A DNA stretch of 64,000 bases from an uncultured bacterium (lineage in GTDB: Bacteria > Desulfobacterota > BSN033 > UBA1163), in assembly GCA_938002255.1 (NCBI GenBank), contig CALLAL010000006.1, positions 17,812 through 81,811 on the forward strand. The letters run 5' to 3'. The notes below the pieces were generated by a model that saw nothing but the letters and a program-made list of their open reading frames with translations, was not told the DNA's origin and ran no database searches. A program made the position numbers and the translations under genes. The stretch's first letter is position 1. The number at the start of each line of letters is the position of its first letter. Shown piece after piece: positions 43,232-51,522 of the stretch.

Positions 43232-44434
43232 TTACCCTCCAGCTCTCCGGATCGCATCGGCAACGGCGATCGCCCTCTTTGCTTGAAGCACATCATGGGC
43301 TCTAATGATATGTGCACCGTTTAAAACGCCAATGGCAATGCTTGAGAGGGTTCCTTCAAGCCGCTGGTCAGGTGGTGTATCAAGAATCTTTCCGATAAAG
43401 GATTTCCGGGATGTCCCCAAGAGGATGGGTTTTCCAAGGACTCGAAATTCGGAAAGATGTTTGATGATGAGAAGATTATGTTCGAGGGTCTTCCCGAATC
43501 CAATTCCAGGATCAATCAGGATCTGTTCAGGAGACACCCCCGCAGACTCTGCTCGTTGGATTGCCTCTTGTAGATAGGCGATCATCTCAGAAAAGAGAGA
43601 ACGGTAATGGATATCCTTCTGCATGGTTTCAGGTATCCCGCGGATATGCATCAGGACGATAGGAGTTTTTTCTTTCGCTGCTACTTGGGCAAGTTCAGGA
43701 TCAAAGTGGAGCCCGCTGATGTCATTAATAATTTCAGCGCCGGCCTCGATGGCTCTGCGTGCCACTTCTGATTTATAGGTGTCAATGGAAAGGGGAACAT
43801 CTGTCTTTTTCACTAACGTTTCAATGACAGGGAGAATCCGTCGGAGTTCTTCCTCCAGTCCAAGGGGTTTAGAACCTGGTCTGGTGGACTCTCCTCCAAC
43901 ATCAATGATGTCTGCCCCTTCTTCAACCATCTTCATGGCATGAGCAATCGCCTTCTCTTTTTCATAAAAGAGACCCCCATCTGAAAAGGAGTCGGGAGTG
44001 ACATTGAGTATTCCCATTAAAAGGGTTTTTTTATGCAGTTCAAACGTCTTACGCCGGCAGGAGAGGATAAAACGGTCTTTTAAAATATTTTGAAAGGTCT
44101 GTTTTAAGGTTTGGCTGAGTTTCTGCATGGGGGGATAAAGATCGAGTTTTTGAATCAGTTTTTCAAACTGTTGCTGGCTCCCCATCAAAAGCCCATCTGT
44201 TGATGTAAGACTGCAATCGAGGCTTCTGCCATCCAGAGCGACTTCGCCTCCAAGGGAAAGCATCTCTTGCTTGAGAAGGTTTGCGGCTTTGGGGTCGATG
44301 CCTTCCACTCTAAGATTGAAATGGAGGGCTTTTCCTTTCATCCATTCGACGCCCTTTGGATCCATACCCACGGCCTCGATTTGATGAACCGCCTCTTTCA
44401 AATCGGTAATGTGGAGACATCGAATTACGTTCAT
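43232..44434 (-). CDS. folP: Dihydropteroate synthase with N-terminal extension
   Basis: 400 residues; the catalytic TIM barrel occupies about 135-400 with LLMGILNVTPDSFSDGG, DVGGESTRPGS, LIDPGIGFGKT and LGTSRKSFIG. Residues 1-130 form an extra domain of alternating strands and helices (GVEWMKGKALHFNLRVEGID...) seen in a subset of bacterial FolP proteins. It condenses pABA with the pterin diphosphate in folate synthesis. It follows ftsH by 134 bp. Confidence 0.95.
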   Translation of the reverse strand: MNVIRCLHITDLKEAVHQIEAVGMDPKGVEWMKGKALHFNLRVEGIDPKAANLLKQEMLSLGGEVALDGRSLDCSLTSTDGLLMGSQQQFEKLIQKLDLYPPMQKLSQTLKQTFQNILKDRFILSCRRKTFELHKKTLLMGILNVTPDSFSDGGLFYEKEKAIAHAMKMVEEGADIIDVGGESTRPGSKPLGLEEELRRILPVIETLVKKTDVPLSIDTYKSEVARRAIEAGAEIINDISGLHFDPELAQVAAKEKTPIVLMHIRGIPETMQKDIHYRSLFSEMIAYLQEAIQRAESAGVSPEQILIDPGIGFGKTLEHNLLIIKHLSEFRVLGKPILLGTSRKSFIGKILDTPPDQRLEGTLSSIAIGVLNGAHIIRAHDVLQAKRAIAVADAIRRAGG

Positions 44435-44568
44435 CTTATCGTTTGGAAAAAAAGGTTATGGTTGTTACGGGTCAATCCTAAATGAATCGATTTCCACACC
44501 TTCGTCTTGCCCAAAAAGGATATTTTCTGGCTTTCAAAAAGAATAAAGCTCTACGGTACGTCTTGATT

Positions 44569-46362
44569 TTAGACAGCCTCACCCTTGATGATCCGGTCAA
44601 TCTGGTTTCCATCAAGAACTTCTTTTTCAAGGAGGGTATTGGCCAGCCGGTGAAGGGTATCCATATTATTCTGGATGATTTCCTTTGCCTTCTCATATCC
44701 TTGGGTGACGATGGCCCTTACCTCTGAATCGATCAGGCGAGCCGTCTCTTCGCTGTAATCCCTGTGCTGGGTAATCTCCCTTCCGAGAAAGATCTGTTCT
44801 TCTCTCTGGCCAAAGGCAAGGGGTCCCAGTTTCTCGCTCATCCCCCATTCGCAGACCATTCTCCTTGCCAGTTCTGTTGAGCGCTCAATATCATTACCGG
44901 CACCGGTGGTCTGACGTTTCAAAACCAGTTCCTCCGCTACCCTCCCGCCCATCATCACGGCGATGTTGTTCAGGAGGTAGTCCTTCGGATAGGTATGCTT
45001 CTCATCGATGGGGAGTTGCTGAGTGATCCCAAGGGCACGGCCTCTCGGAATGATGGTGACCTTGTGAATAGGGTCTGTACCTGGAATCAGTTTTGCAACA
45101 AGGGCGTGGCCAGCTTCATGAAATGCAGTGATTCGTCTCTCTTCGAGAGGAATGATCATGGACTTCCTCTCAACCCCCATGAGGACTTTATCCTTGGCCT
45201 GATCGAGATCTGACATGTCTACCTGATCTTTTCCAAGACGAGCCGCTAAGAGAGCGGCCTCGTTGACCAGATTCTCAAGATCGGCTCCTGTAAATCCTGG
45301 GGTTCCTCTTGCCAGGACGGAGAGGTCGACATCATCCGCTAAGGGTGTCCGTTTGGTGTGAACCTTTAAGATTTCTTCCCGTCCTTTCACATCAGGAACC
45401 GGCACCACAACCTGACGATCAAATCGGCCTGGCCTGAGGAGTGCGGGATCGAGAACATCAGGTCGATTGGTGGCAGCGATCAAGATGACACCCTCATTCG
45501 ATTCAAAGCCATCCATTTCGACGAGTAATTGATTAAGGGTCTGTTCCCTCTCATCATGACCTCCGCCCAATCCGGCACCGCGGTGTCGTCCAACCGCATC
45601 AATCTCATCAATGAATATAATACAGGGGGCATTTCTTTTGCCCTGAAGGAAAAGGTCTCGAACACGAGATGCGCCTACCCCAACAAACATTTCAACAAAA
45701 TCAGAACCACTGATGCTAAAAAAAGGGACATCGGCTTCACCAGCAATCGCCCTCGCCAGTAAGGTTTTTCCCGTTCCAGGAGCTCCAATCAGAAGGACGC
45801 CCTTTGGAATTCTTCCACCCAATTTGGTGAACTTTTTGGGATCCCTGAGAAAATCGATAATCTCTTCAAGTTCGTCCTTTGCTTCTTCGATTCCAGCCAC
45901 ATTGTCAAAGGTCACCCTGTGCTGGTCTTTGGTGAGGATTTTCGCCTTGCTCTTTCCGAAAGAAAGAGCTTTCCCTCCGCCAATCTGGACCTGGCGCATA
46001 AAGAAGATCCAGACACCAATAAGAATGATCATGGGAAACCAGGAGATGAGGATATTCTGCCATAGAGGAGATTCTTCTTCCTTCTTGGCACTAATGGTGA
46101 TCCTCTTTTCTCTAATCAGCTTGATCATTTCAGGGTCTTCAGGTGCATAGGTTTTAAATTGTTTTCCTTCTGCATCTTTCCAAACAATACTCCTTCCTTT
46201 TGTTTCAACTTCAAGGACTCGATTATTCTCAACAGCATGGATGAAATCGGAATAATTTCGGTCAGCAACGGGCTGCCTCGGTTTACTAAAAAGATTAAAA
46301 AGGAGGATCATAATGATGATGATAATTGACCAGAAAAGCAGATTTTTATAGAGGGAATTCAA
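44569..46362 (-). CDS. ftsH: Membrane ATP-dependent zinc protease FtsH
   Basis: 597 residues. Two membrane helices ([36 protein letters not shown]) enclose a periplasmic domain; then AAA+ with Walker A GAPGTGKT, Walker [19 protein letters not shown] and the SRH region; then the zinc site HEAGHA with a distal Asp. It extracts and degrades membrane and regulatory proteins. First gene of the minus-strand core block; tRNA lysidine synthase or hpt, often upstream of ftsH, are absent here. Confidence 0.97.
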   Translation of the reverse strand: MNSLYKNLLFWSIIIIIMILLFNLFSKPRQPVADRNYSDFIHAVENNRVLEVETKGRSIVWKDAEGKQFKTYAPEDPEMIKLIREKRITISAKKEEESPLWQNILISWFPMIILIGVWIFFMRQVQIGGGKALSFGKSKAKILTKDQHRVTFDNVAGIEEAKDELEEIIDFLRDPKKFTKLGGRIPKGVLLIGAPGTGKTLLARAIAGEADVPFFSISGSDFVEMFVGVGASRVRDLFLQGKRNAPCIIFIDEIDAVGRHRGAGLGGGHDEREQTLNQLLVEMDGFESNEGVILIAATNRPDVLDPALLRPGRFDRQVVVPVPDVKGREEILKVHTKRTPLADDVDLSVLARGTPGFTGADLENLVNEAALLAARLGKDQVDMSDLDQAKDKVLMGVERKSMIIPLEERRITAFHEAGHALVAKLIPGTDPIHKVTIIPRGRALGITQQLPIDEKHTYPKDYLLNNIAVMMGGRVAEELVLKRQTTGAGNDIERSTELARRMVCEWGMSEKLGPLAFGQREEQIFLGREITQHRDYSEETARLIDSEVRAIVTQGYEKAKEIIQNNMDTLHRLANTLLEKEVLDGNQIDRIIKGEAV

Positions 46363-46470
46363 TCTATCCTCCTACGGTTTGCCACGATTCAGACTAACAT
46401 AATTCCTTTATCAATTCAATATACTGAACCCCTTCAACGTTTTTGAAAAGCCGGGGACTCTTTTCCCTTA

Positions 46471-46504
46471 ATATTTCTAATTATATGAAATTATTTAGAA
46501 ATAT
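46471..46504. promoter_or_regulatory. Inverted repeat between ftsH and the Crp/Fnr gene
   Basis: ATATTTCTAA (46471-46480) and TTAGAAATAT (46495-46504) are perfect 10-bp arms with a 14-base AT-rich centre. It lies between divergent genes (ftsH at 46362, regulator at 46614) and differs from the TTGAC-type sites. The weak AT stem makes an operator more likely than a terminator. Confidence 0.4.
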
Positions 46505-46613
46505 ATGAATAAGGACGGGAACCTTATTTTGAACTTGCAAAAATGGGAAAAACCCTTTAAATTTCAATAAAATTCTGAAATTTCACTATGAGTTCTTTTG
46601 AATTTTAGGAGTT

Positions 46614-47300
46614 ATGTCGATTGATCTTTTGAAGAAAGTCCCTCTTTTTTCGGGATTAAAAGAAGAGGATGTGAGGCGAGTGAGAGCCATCTCCACTCCC
46701 AGGCAGGTTCATAGAAGGGAACTCCTTTTTTCTGATGGGCAGGAAGCAAGAGGGTTCTACGTCATCTTTTCCGGAAAAGTGAAACTCTATAAGATTTCAC
46801 CAGAGGGGAAAGAACAGATCCTGCACATTGTTTCAGCGCCCGATTCTTTCGCCGAAGCAGCACTCTTCCATGAAGGAAATTACCCTGCCTTTGCCGAAGC
46901 ATTAACCGACTGTCAACTTCTCTATATTCCTAAAAGAGAATTTATCCAGTTGATTGAACAAAATCCCCAACTCGGCATTAATATGATCGTTTCCCTTTCG
47001 CAGTATCTGAGACGTTTTGCTACTTTGATCGAAGAACTTTCCCTTAAAGAAGTTTCCTCACGAATTGCGAAATATCTTCTCGATCTTTCGATCAAGGCGT
47101 CCAAAGAAGGCAAAAATCCGCAAGAGGTGGAACTCGATTTGACCAAGAGTCAACTGGCTTCAAAACTTGGGACGATCAGTGAGACCCTTTCGAGGACCTT
47201 TGGAAAGATAAAAGCGAGAGGCATCATCGAAGTCAAGAAAAATAAGATTTTGATTCTTGATCGGAAATCGCTTGAGGAAATTGCTTCGGGACTGAAGTGA
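46614..47300 (+). CDS. Crp/Fnr-family transcription regulator
   Basis: 228 residues. A cyclic-nucleotide-binding-type beta roll (VPLFSGLKEEDVRRV ... GKVKLYKISPEGKEQILHI, residues 1-120), dimer helix, then a winged helix with recognition helix GTISETLSRTFGKIK. The ExxSR pattern (ETLSR) is that of Fnr/Dnr-type proteins, which read TTGAY half-sites like those in this window. There is no N-terminal Cys cluster, so it is not an Fe-S oxygen sensor; haem-based NO sensing as in Dnr is a possibility, not shown. TTAGGAGTT precedes the ATG. Confidence 0.88.
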   Translation: MSIDLLKKVPLFSGLKEEDVRRVRAISTPRQVHRRELLFSDGQEARGFYVIFSGKVKLYKISPEGKEQILHIVSAPDSFAEAALFHEGNYPAFAEALTDCQLLYIPKREFIQLIEQNPQLGINMIVSLSQYLRRFATLIEELSLKEVSSRIAKYLLDLSIKASKEGKNPQEVELDLTKSQLASKLGTISETLSRTFGKIKARGIIEVKKNKILILDRKSLEEIASGLK

Positions 47301-47304
47301 TGAG

Positions 47305-48687
47305 TCACTCTTTTTTTCTTTCGAAAAGGCTTGCCATGACACGGACAGTTCGCTGAATTTCGTGAAAAGTAGGCCAGCCTTCCTCTTCCAGTGGCAACCG
47401 GGTCTTTTCTCTCACCTTATCAGGTCCGATTAACCAGAAAAGAATCGGTTTTTTCGGTTCTTTCACCTCTGAAAGAATCTCCTTTGGATCGAGGTGCCAT
47501 ATCCCGTGTCCAGCGTAGATATGGACAATGAGTCCATCAACATTGGGATCCGCATGAAGGGCTGAGATCCCCTGTTTGTAGGCGAGGACCGGACCATGCT
47601 TCTCCATGGCAGGCCAGTAATCTACAGGGTTATGGATCGGCATCCAGTTTGGTGAGAGGTTCTCCAGATGCTTCTGTGTCTCAAAAGAGAGATTGGCTAA
47701 GGTGAGTCCATACCTTTCCATATGGTCCGAGGTCACAATACCTGAAGCGCCACTATATGTGAGAATGGCGATTCTCGGTTTGCCCTCAGGGGATCGCTGG
47801 ATATAGAAACCCTTCTCGAGACCCCTGGCGATGTCCATCATCTCAAAAAAATCATCTGCTTCAATCACTCGAGCCTGTCTCAGAATTCCACGGATGAGTT
47901 CATAATTTCCTGCTAAGGAAGCCGTATGGCTAAACGATGCCTTTGCTCCTGATGGGGTTCTTCCTCCCTTGAGCACCACGATGGGTTTATCCGAGGAGGT
48001 TGCCAGATCAAAAAAATTCCTGCCGTTGACAAAAGATTCGAGATAGAGACAAATGACTTTTGTCGCAGAATCTTTGAGAAGGTACTCCATCAGGTCATTC
48101 TCGTTCACATCGGCTTTATTACCTATGGAGCAGACTTTTGCCAGGCCAAGGGTCTTGTTTCCCATCAGGGTGATGATGAACCCGCCGGATAGAAGTCCGC
48201 TCTGAACAATGAGAGAGATCGAACCCGGATAGATCGCTTCCTGCATATCCTTGGGGATAACAAAAGAGAAAATATAAGGTTTGCCTGTGTCGATCAGCCC
48301 CATACAATTGGGCCCCCAGAGTCGGATGCCGCCTTTCTTTGCGATGGTGAGGCATTGGTCTTGGAGGGCTTTCCCCTCCGGTCCTACTTCTGCAAATCCC
48401 CCTGATTCGATTATGACTCCTCGAACTCCTTTTACTGCACAATCTTCGAGAACCTGAGGAACGGCCTTTGCAGGGACCAAGACAATAGCCAGGTCGATCG
48501 GGTCATCGATTTGAGAAACACGGGGATAGGATTTCAATCCGAGAATTTCTTTATATTTGGGATTGACGGGATAGATGGGTCCTTGATAACTCAACTGGAG
48601 ATTGGTGAGCAGGTTTCTCCCCCCGCTATAAGCTTCGGGGGTAGCTCCAACGACAGCAATGCCATGGGGTTCGAAAAAAAAGTTCAT
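47305..48687 (-). CDS. ADP-forming acyl-CoA synthetase alpha subunit-like protein
   Basis: 460 residues. CoA-binding Rossmann domain (GIAVVGATPEAYSGGRNLL), two ligase-CoA domains and the phosphohistidine region ASFSHTASLAGNYEL. This is the alpha subunit layout of acetate-CoA ligase (ADP-forming); IVQSGLLSGGFII and GNKADVNENDLMEYL fit. The beta (ATP-grasp) subunit is not adjacent, so it may be encoded elsewhere. It would couple acyl-CoA cleavage to ATP formation. Its 3' end meets the Crp/Fnr gene with a 4-bp gap (convergent). Confidence 0.85.
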   Translation of the reverse strand: MNFFFEPHGIAVVGATPEAYSGGRNLLTNLQLSYQGPIYPVNPKYKEILGLKSYPRVSQIDDPIDLAIVLVPAKAVPQVLEDCAVKGVRGVIIESGGFAEVGPEGKALQDQCLTIAKKGGIRLWGPNCMGLIDTGKPYIFSFVIPKDMQEAIYPGSISLIVQSGLLSGGFIITLMGNKTLGLAKVCSIGNKADVNENDLMEYLLKDSATKVICLYLESFVNGRNFFDLATSSDKPIVVLKGGRTPSGAKASFSHTASLAGNYELIRGILRQARVIEADDFFEMMDIARGLEKGFYIQRSPEGKPRIAILTYSGASGIVTSDHMERYGLTLANLSFETQKHLENLSPNWMPIHNPVDYWPAMEKHGPVLAYKQGISALHADPNVDGLIVHIYAGHGIWHLDPKEILSEVKEPKKPILFWLIGPDKVREKTRLPLEEEGWPTFHEIQRTVRVMASLFERKKE

Positions 48688-48712
48688 GGAAATCTCTACT
48701 TAACCTATTCCC

Positions 48713-48726
48713 TTGACTTAGGTCAA
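48713..48726 (+). promoter_or_regulatory. Crp/Fnr-family operator (TTGACTTAGGTCAA)
   Basis: A 14-bp palindrome with one central mismatch, 64 bp upstream of the YgbA-family start codon at 48790. It is also 26 bp from the divergent start at 48687, so it could repress that gene. Confidence 0.7.
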
Positions 48727-48789
48727 GGAACTCTTTATGGAAAAAGGTTATTTTTTAATTGAAATTTAAAGCAAATGGAAGGGAGATCA

Positions 48790-49155
48790 ATGGTTATCCA
48801 GAAAGGTATATCAGAAAAAGAGAAGTCTGATATCCGGACGTTGATGAAATTTGTTGAAATTTTCTGTAGGGAAAATCACAATGGGGAGAGGCGTCCATTC
48901 ACGTTTCGATTACGTGATCTGAAGGAGATTAAGGGGAAAGAAATCTCTCTCTGCCCGGACTGTACAAAGCTCCTCACTTACGGGCTGACCATGAGGTTGA
49001 AATGTCCGCACGATCCGAAACCGATGTGCAAGAAATGCAAGACCCAGTGCTATAAAGGGGATTATAAGGAAAAGATTCGTGAGATCATGAAATTTTCAGG
49101 AATGTATTTAATCAAACATGGACGGGTGGATCTCCTGTATCACTATTTGAGATGA
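48790..49155 (+). CDS. ygbA: YgbA-family (nitrous-oxide-stimulated promoter) protein
   Basis: 121 residues from ATG 48790 (AAGGGAG upstream; ATG 48775 lacks a site). KSDIRTLMKFVEIFCRENHN, LCPDCTKLLTYGLTMRLKCPH, PMCKKCKTQCYKGDYKEKIREIMKFSGMYLI matches the YgbA_NO family, including its Cys ligands (CPDC, C, C-KKC, C). E. coli ygbA responds to nitric oxide through NsrR; the biochemical role is unknown. Here it stands behind a Crp/Fnr-type palindrome. Confidence 0.85.
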   Translation: MVIQKGISEKEKSDIRTLMKFVEIFCRENHNGERRPFTFRLRDLKEIKGKEISLCPDCTKLLTYGLTMRLKCPHDPKPMCKKCKTQCYKGDYKEKIREIMKFSGMYLIKHGRVDLLYHYLR

Positions 49156-49184
49156 CCATAGGAGAGAAGAAAAAAGATTGAGAG

Positions 49185-49198
49185 TTGATCTAAGTCAA
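49185..49198 (+). promoter_or_regulatory. Crp/Fnr-family operator (TTGATCTAAGTCAA)
   Basis: A 14-bp palindrome with mismatches at the inner positions, 49 bp upstream of the 48-residue protein start at 49247. It lies 30 bp after the YgbA-family stop and would drive the following small-gene cluster. Confidence 0.65.
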
Positions 49199-49246
49199 GG
49201 TATTTTTTCCCGCGAGGGTGTATTCTAAGAGTGAAAGGAGAAGGAA

Positions 49247-49393
49247 ATGGCGGATAAAGGGGGTAAGAAAGAGAACAGCTGTATGGTCTGTGGGAAAACA
49301 GAACAGCAGGGTGTCTTATTGGCTTGTCGTAAAGATGGTGAAGACCTCTGGGTCTGTACTCGCTGTCTGCCTATGCTCATTCACGGTGGATAA
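49247..49393 (+). CDS. 48-residue two-CxxC protein
   Basis: MADKGGKKENSCMVCGKTE continues to VLLACRKDGEDLWVCTRC and ends LPMLIHGG. CMVCG and CTRC with one extra Cys (LACR) form a rubredoxin- or zinc-ribbon-like knuckle. AAAGGAGAAGG precedes the ATG. Very similar short proteins ending C-x-x-C-L-P-x-L-I-H-G seem familiar from anaerobe genomes but have no named function. It is the first gene after the operator at 49185. Confidence 0.75.
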   Translation: MADKGGKKENSCMVCGKTEQQGVLLACRKDGEDLWVCTRCLPMLIHGG

Positions 49394-49446
49394 GATCGAT
49401 TGTTCGTTTACAAACAAAGAGTATAGAAAAAATTGGAGGCTTCTAA

Positions 49447-49860
49447 ATGGATCGGTATGCAAAAGCATTTGTAAAGGCAAGTCTGATTTACTTAGGGATC
49501 GGTGCGATCACAGGATTGCTTATGGTTGCTCATCCGGATCTTCGTTATCTTCTCACCCGGGTCCATACCCATATAAATCTCTTAGGATTTATGGCCATGA
49601 TGGTCTATGGCGTTGGGTATCATATTTTACCAAGGTTTATGGGAAGGCCAGTCTATAGCCACCGCCTTGGAAATCTTCAGGTCTGGCTCGCCAATATCAG
49701 TTTGATCGGCCTTTCCATGTCATGGATCTTTGAGGCCACGATCGGAGGGGTCTGGCACACCCTGGCCATTCTATTTGCCCTGGTGCATGGGGTTTCGATC
49801 TTTTTCTTTATCATCAACCTCTGGATGAGCATGAGCCCAATGAAAAGTTCAACATCATGA
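49447..49860 (+). CDS. Small haem-copper oxidase subunit I-like membrane protein
   Basis: 137 residues with four membrane helices. VHTHINLLGFMAMMVYGVGYHILPRF resembles the haem-binding region around the second helix of cbb3/NorB-type subunit I, and VWHTLAILFALVHG carries further His. The protein is far too short to be an oxidase and lacks the copper/iron site set. It may bind haem as an electron carrier or NO-responsive membrane protein. It follows the 48-residue protein by 53 bp with a GGAGG ribosome site. Confidence 0.7.
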   Translation: MDRYAKAFVKASLIYLGIGAITGLLMVAHPDLRYLLTRVHTHINLLGFMAMMVYGVGYHILPRFMGRPVYSHRLGNLQVWLANISLIGLSMSWIFEATIGGVWHTLAILFALVHGVSIFFFIINLWMSMSPMKSSTS

Positions 49861-49917
49861 TGAGTCTGTCGTTTGGGCAAAACCTCAAACTGCAGGCACC
49901 CAAAACGGGAGGTCAAC

Positions 49918-50121
49918 ATGGCTGAGAAGAAATTTAATAAAGATATGGTGATCGGGGAGGTGTTAAAACAACATCCTGAGGCCATCAAAGTGATTCAGAA
50001 ATATTTCGGTACAGGGTGTTTTACCTGCCCTGGAATGAATATGGAATCAATCTCATTTGGAGCTCTGATGCACAACATTGATCCCGAAGTGATCGTGAAG
50101 GAGTTGAATGCCTTAGAGTAA
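49918..50121 (+). CDS. DUF1858, hybrid-cluster-protein-associated redox disulfide protein
   Basis: 67 residues from ATG 49918 (GGGAGGT upstream). FNKDMVIGEVLKQHPEAIKVIQKYFGTGCFTCPGMNMESI is a full DUF1858 domain with the CxxC pair. A subfamily of these is named for its frequent place beside hcp (hybrid cluster protein, an NO reductase). Thiol redox function is inferred. Third gene after the Crp/Fnr-type site at 49185. Confidence 0.85.
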   Translation: MAEKKFNKDMVIGEVLKQHPEAIKVIQKYFGTGCFTCPGMNMESISFGALMHNIDPEVIVKELNALE

Positions 50122-50139
50122 ATCCGAAGCGTGAAATGT

Positions 50140-50169
50140 GAATTTCGAAGCCCTGTGAAATCGAAATTC
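50140..50169. repeat. Inverted repeat GAATTTCG/CGAAATTC
   Basis: Perfect 8-bp arms at 50140-50147 and 50162-50169 with 14 bases between, in the 143-bp gap before the cupin gene. It resembles the TTCGAAATTC-type words of other intergenic repeats here. No T-run follows. Confidence 0.35.
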
Positions 50170-50264
50170 AGACTGGGTGTGGAAAGACAAATGAAGTTTT
50201 AGATTTCGGGGAATGGGGATTAATGTTGTGGCTATAAAGTTGGGTTTCGAATTGGGGGTCGATT

Positions 50265-50600
50265 ATGGAACCAATACATCTTTTTGAAAAAGCGGAGTTC
50301 TCGAAAGAAAATTTTGTTCCCAAACAACTCCACATCGGCGATACCAGTGCAGGAGTGCTAATCTGTTTTGAACCTGGTCAGGTGATGCCCCTTCATCCCC
50401 ATCCCGGTGCCCTGGAAGTGATCCTCTATGGGGTGGAAGGGGAGGGAACCCTTGCCATCGGAGAGGAAGAGAAACCGTTTAAAAAAGGGGATCTCATCTT
50501 CTGCAAAGGGGAGGTTCCAGTTGGGCCTAAAAATACCAGCCAAGAACGATTTGTTGTTCTCGTCATTTTAGTGCTGAAAAAACTGGTTACAAAAGATTGA
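50265..50600 (+). CDS. Cupin-domain protein
   Basis: 111 residues forming one cupin: GVLICFEPGQVMPLHPHPGALEVILYGVEGEG (motif 1, His-His-Glu metal ligands) and FKKGDLIFCKGEVPVGPKN (motif 2). A small beta-barrel metal-binding protein or sensor; substrate unknown. Co-directional with the upstream DUF1858 gene. Its 3' end overlaps the convergent ppx gene by 14 bp. Confidence 0.85.
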   Translation: MEPIHLFEKAEFSKENFVPKQLHIGDTSAGVLICFEPGQVMPLHPHPGALEVILYGVEGEGTLAIGEEEKPFKKGDLIFCKGEVPVGPKNTSQERFVVLVILVLKKLVTKD

Positions 50601-51522
50601 GTTTCTGATAGAGAAGACCATATCGAATTCCATGGCAATGAATTGACGCCGATTGACATCTCAATTCTTCCATAGCTTGATCCAGAATGGTTCCCCCCGC
50701 CAGAATGACGTCGGCGCGGGCTTCGGCGAGACCAGGAATTTTTTTACGTTGCTCAAGTGTTTTAGAGCGATAAAGGGAAAGCTGGTTTTTTAGGGCTTCT
50801 CTCTTGAGTTCAAAACGGTGAATCTTTTCAGGAAGGAATTCACTGAGCCCCATTTCAACAGAGGCTAAGGTTGTTGCTGTTCCTCCCACCGCTACCATCA
50901 GGAACGGAGTAGGAGGGTGAGGAATCTGAAAGAGCATCTGCCGCACGGCTCGATTCATCTCTTCCCATTCCTCCTCATGGACAGGATCTGACAGAAGATA
51001 TTTTTCAGTCAATCGAACCGAGCCCAAAGGCAGGCTTACCGCTTTGTTCACATACGTTCCATGCCCGAGAATGAATTCTGTGCTTCCTCCGCCTACGTCG
51101 ACCACGACAAGGGGGATTTCATCTTCCTGAAGATCTTTAGCGACGGATAGAAAGGAATACCTTGCTTCCTCCTCTCCGGAGAGGATCTCTATGGAAAGAT
51201 CAAATTTCTCTTTTACCTTCTGAAGAAAGAAGAAGGAGTTTTGCGCTTCTCTCAGGGCGCTCGTTCCGATGGCAAAGATTTTTTGAACTCCCATCTCATT
51301 GCATCGGGTCAGATATTTCCCCAGTGTTTTCAATCCTCTTTCCATCGCTTCCTCAGAAAGGATTCCGGTATGTTGAACCCCCTCTCCTAATCGGACGATG
51401 GTTTCTGTATCGATAAGGGAATTCAGTATTCCCTGGTCCACATCGGCAATGAGTAGGAGGATGGTATTTGTCCCGATATCGATGGAAGCCACTCTTTCAG
51501 GAGAAGTAGGGCCGAATTTCAC
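50587..51522 (-). CDS. Ppx/GppA-family phosphatase
   Basis: 311 residues, the short form without the C-terminal HD domain. ASIDIGTNTILLLIADV, GTSALREAQN, DVGGGSTEFILGH and GGTATTLASVE are the ASKHA-fold phosphate and metal motifs. Acts on polyphosphate or (p)ppGpp; exopolyphosphatase activity is the default guess. Its start overlaps the end of the GalT-like gene by 26 bp, so the two are co-translated. Confidence 0.88.
   Translation of the reverse strand: MKFGPTSPERVASIDIGTNTILLLIADVDQGILNSLIDTETIVRLGEGVQHTGILSEEAMERGLKTLGKYLTRCNEMGVQKIFAIGTSALREAQNSFFFLQKVKEKFDLSIEILSGEEEARYSFLSVAKDLQEDEIPLVVVDVGGGSTEFILGHGTYVNKAVSLPLGSVRLTEKYLLSDPVHEEEWEEMNRAVRQMLFQIPHPPTPFLMVAVGGTATTLASVEMGLSEFLPEKIHRFELKREALKNQLSLYRSKTLEQRKKIPGLAEARADVILAGGTILDQAMEELRCQSASIHCHGIRYGLLYQKLNLL

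Noticed and set aside
49447..49860. True cytochrome oxidase subunit I
   Set aside because: At 137 residues it has only part of the His set and four helices, far short of a catalytic subunit.
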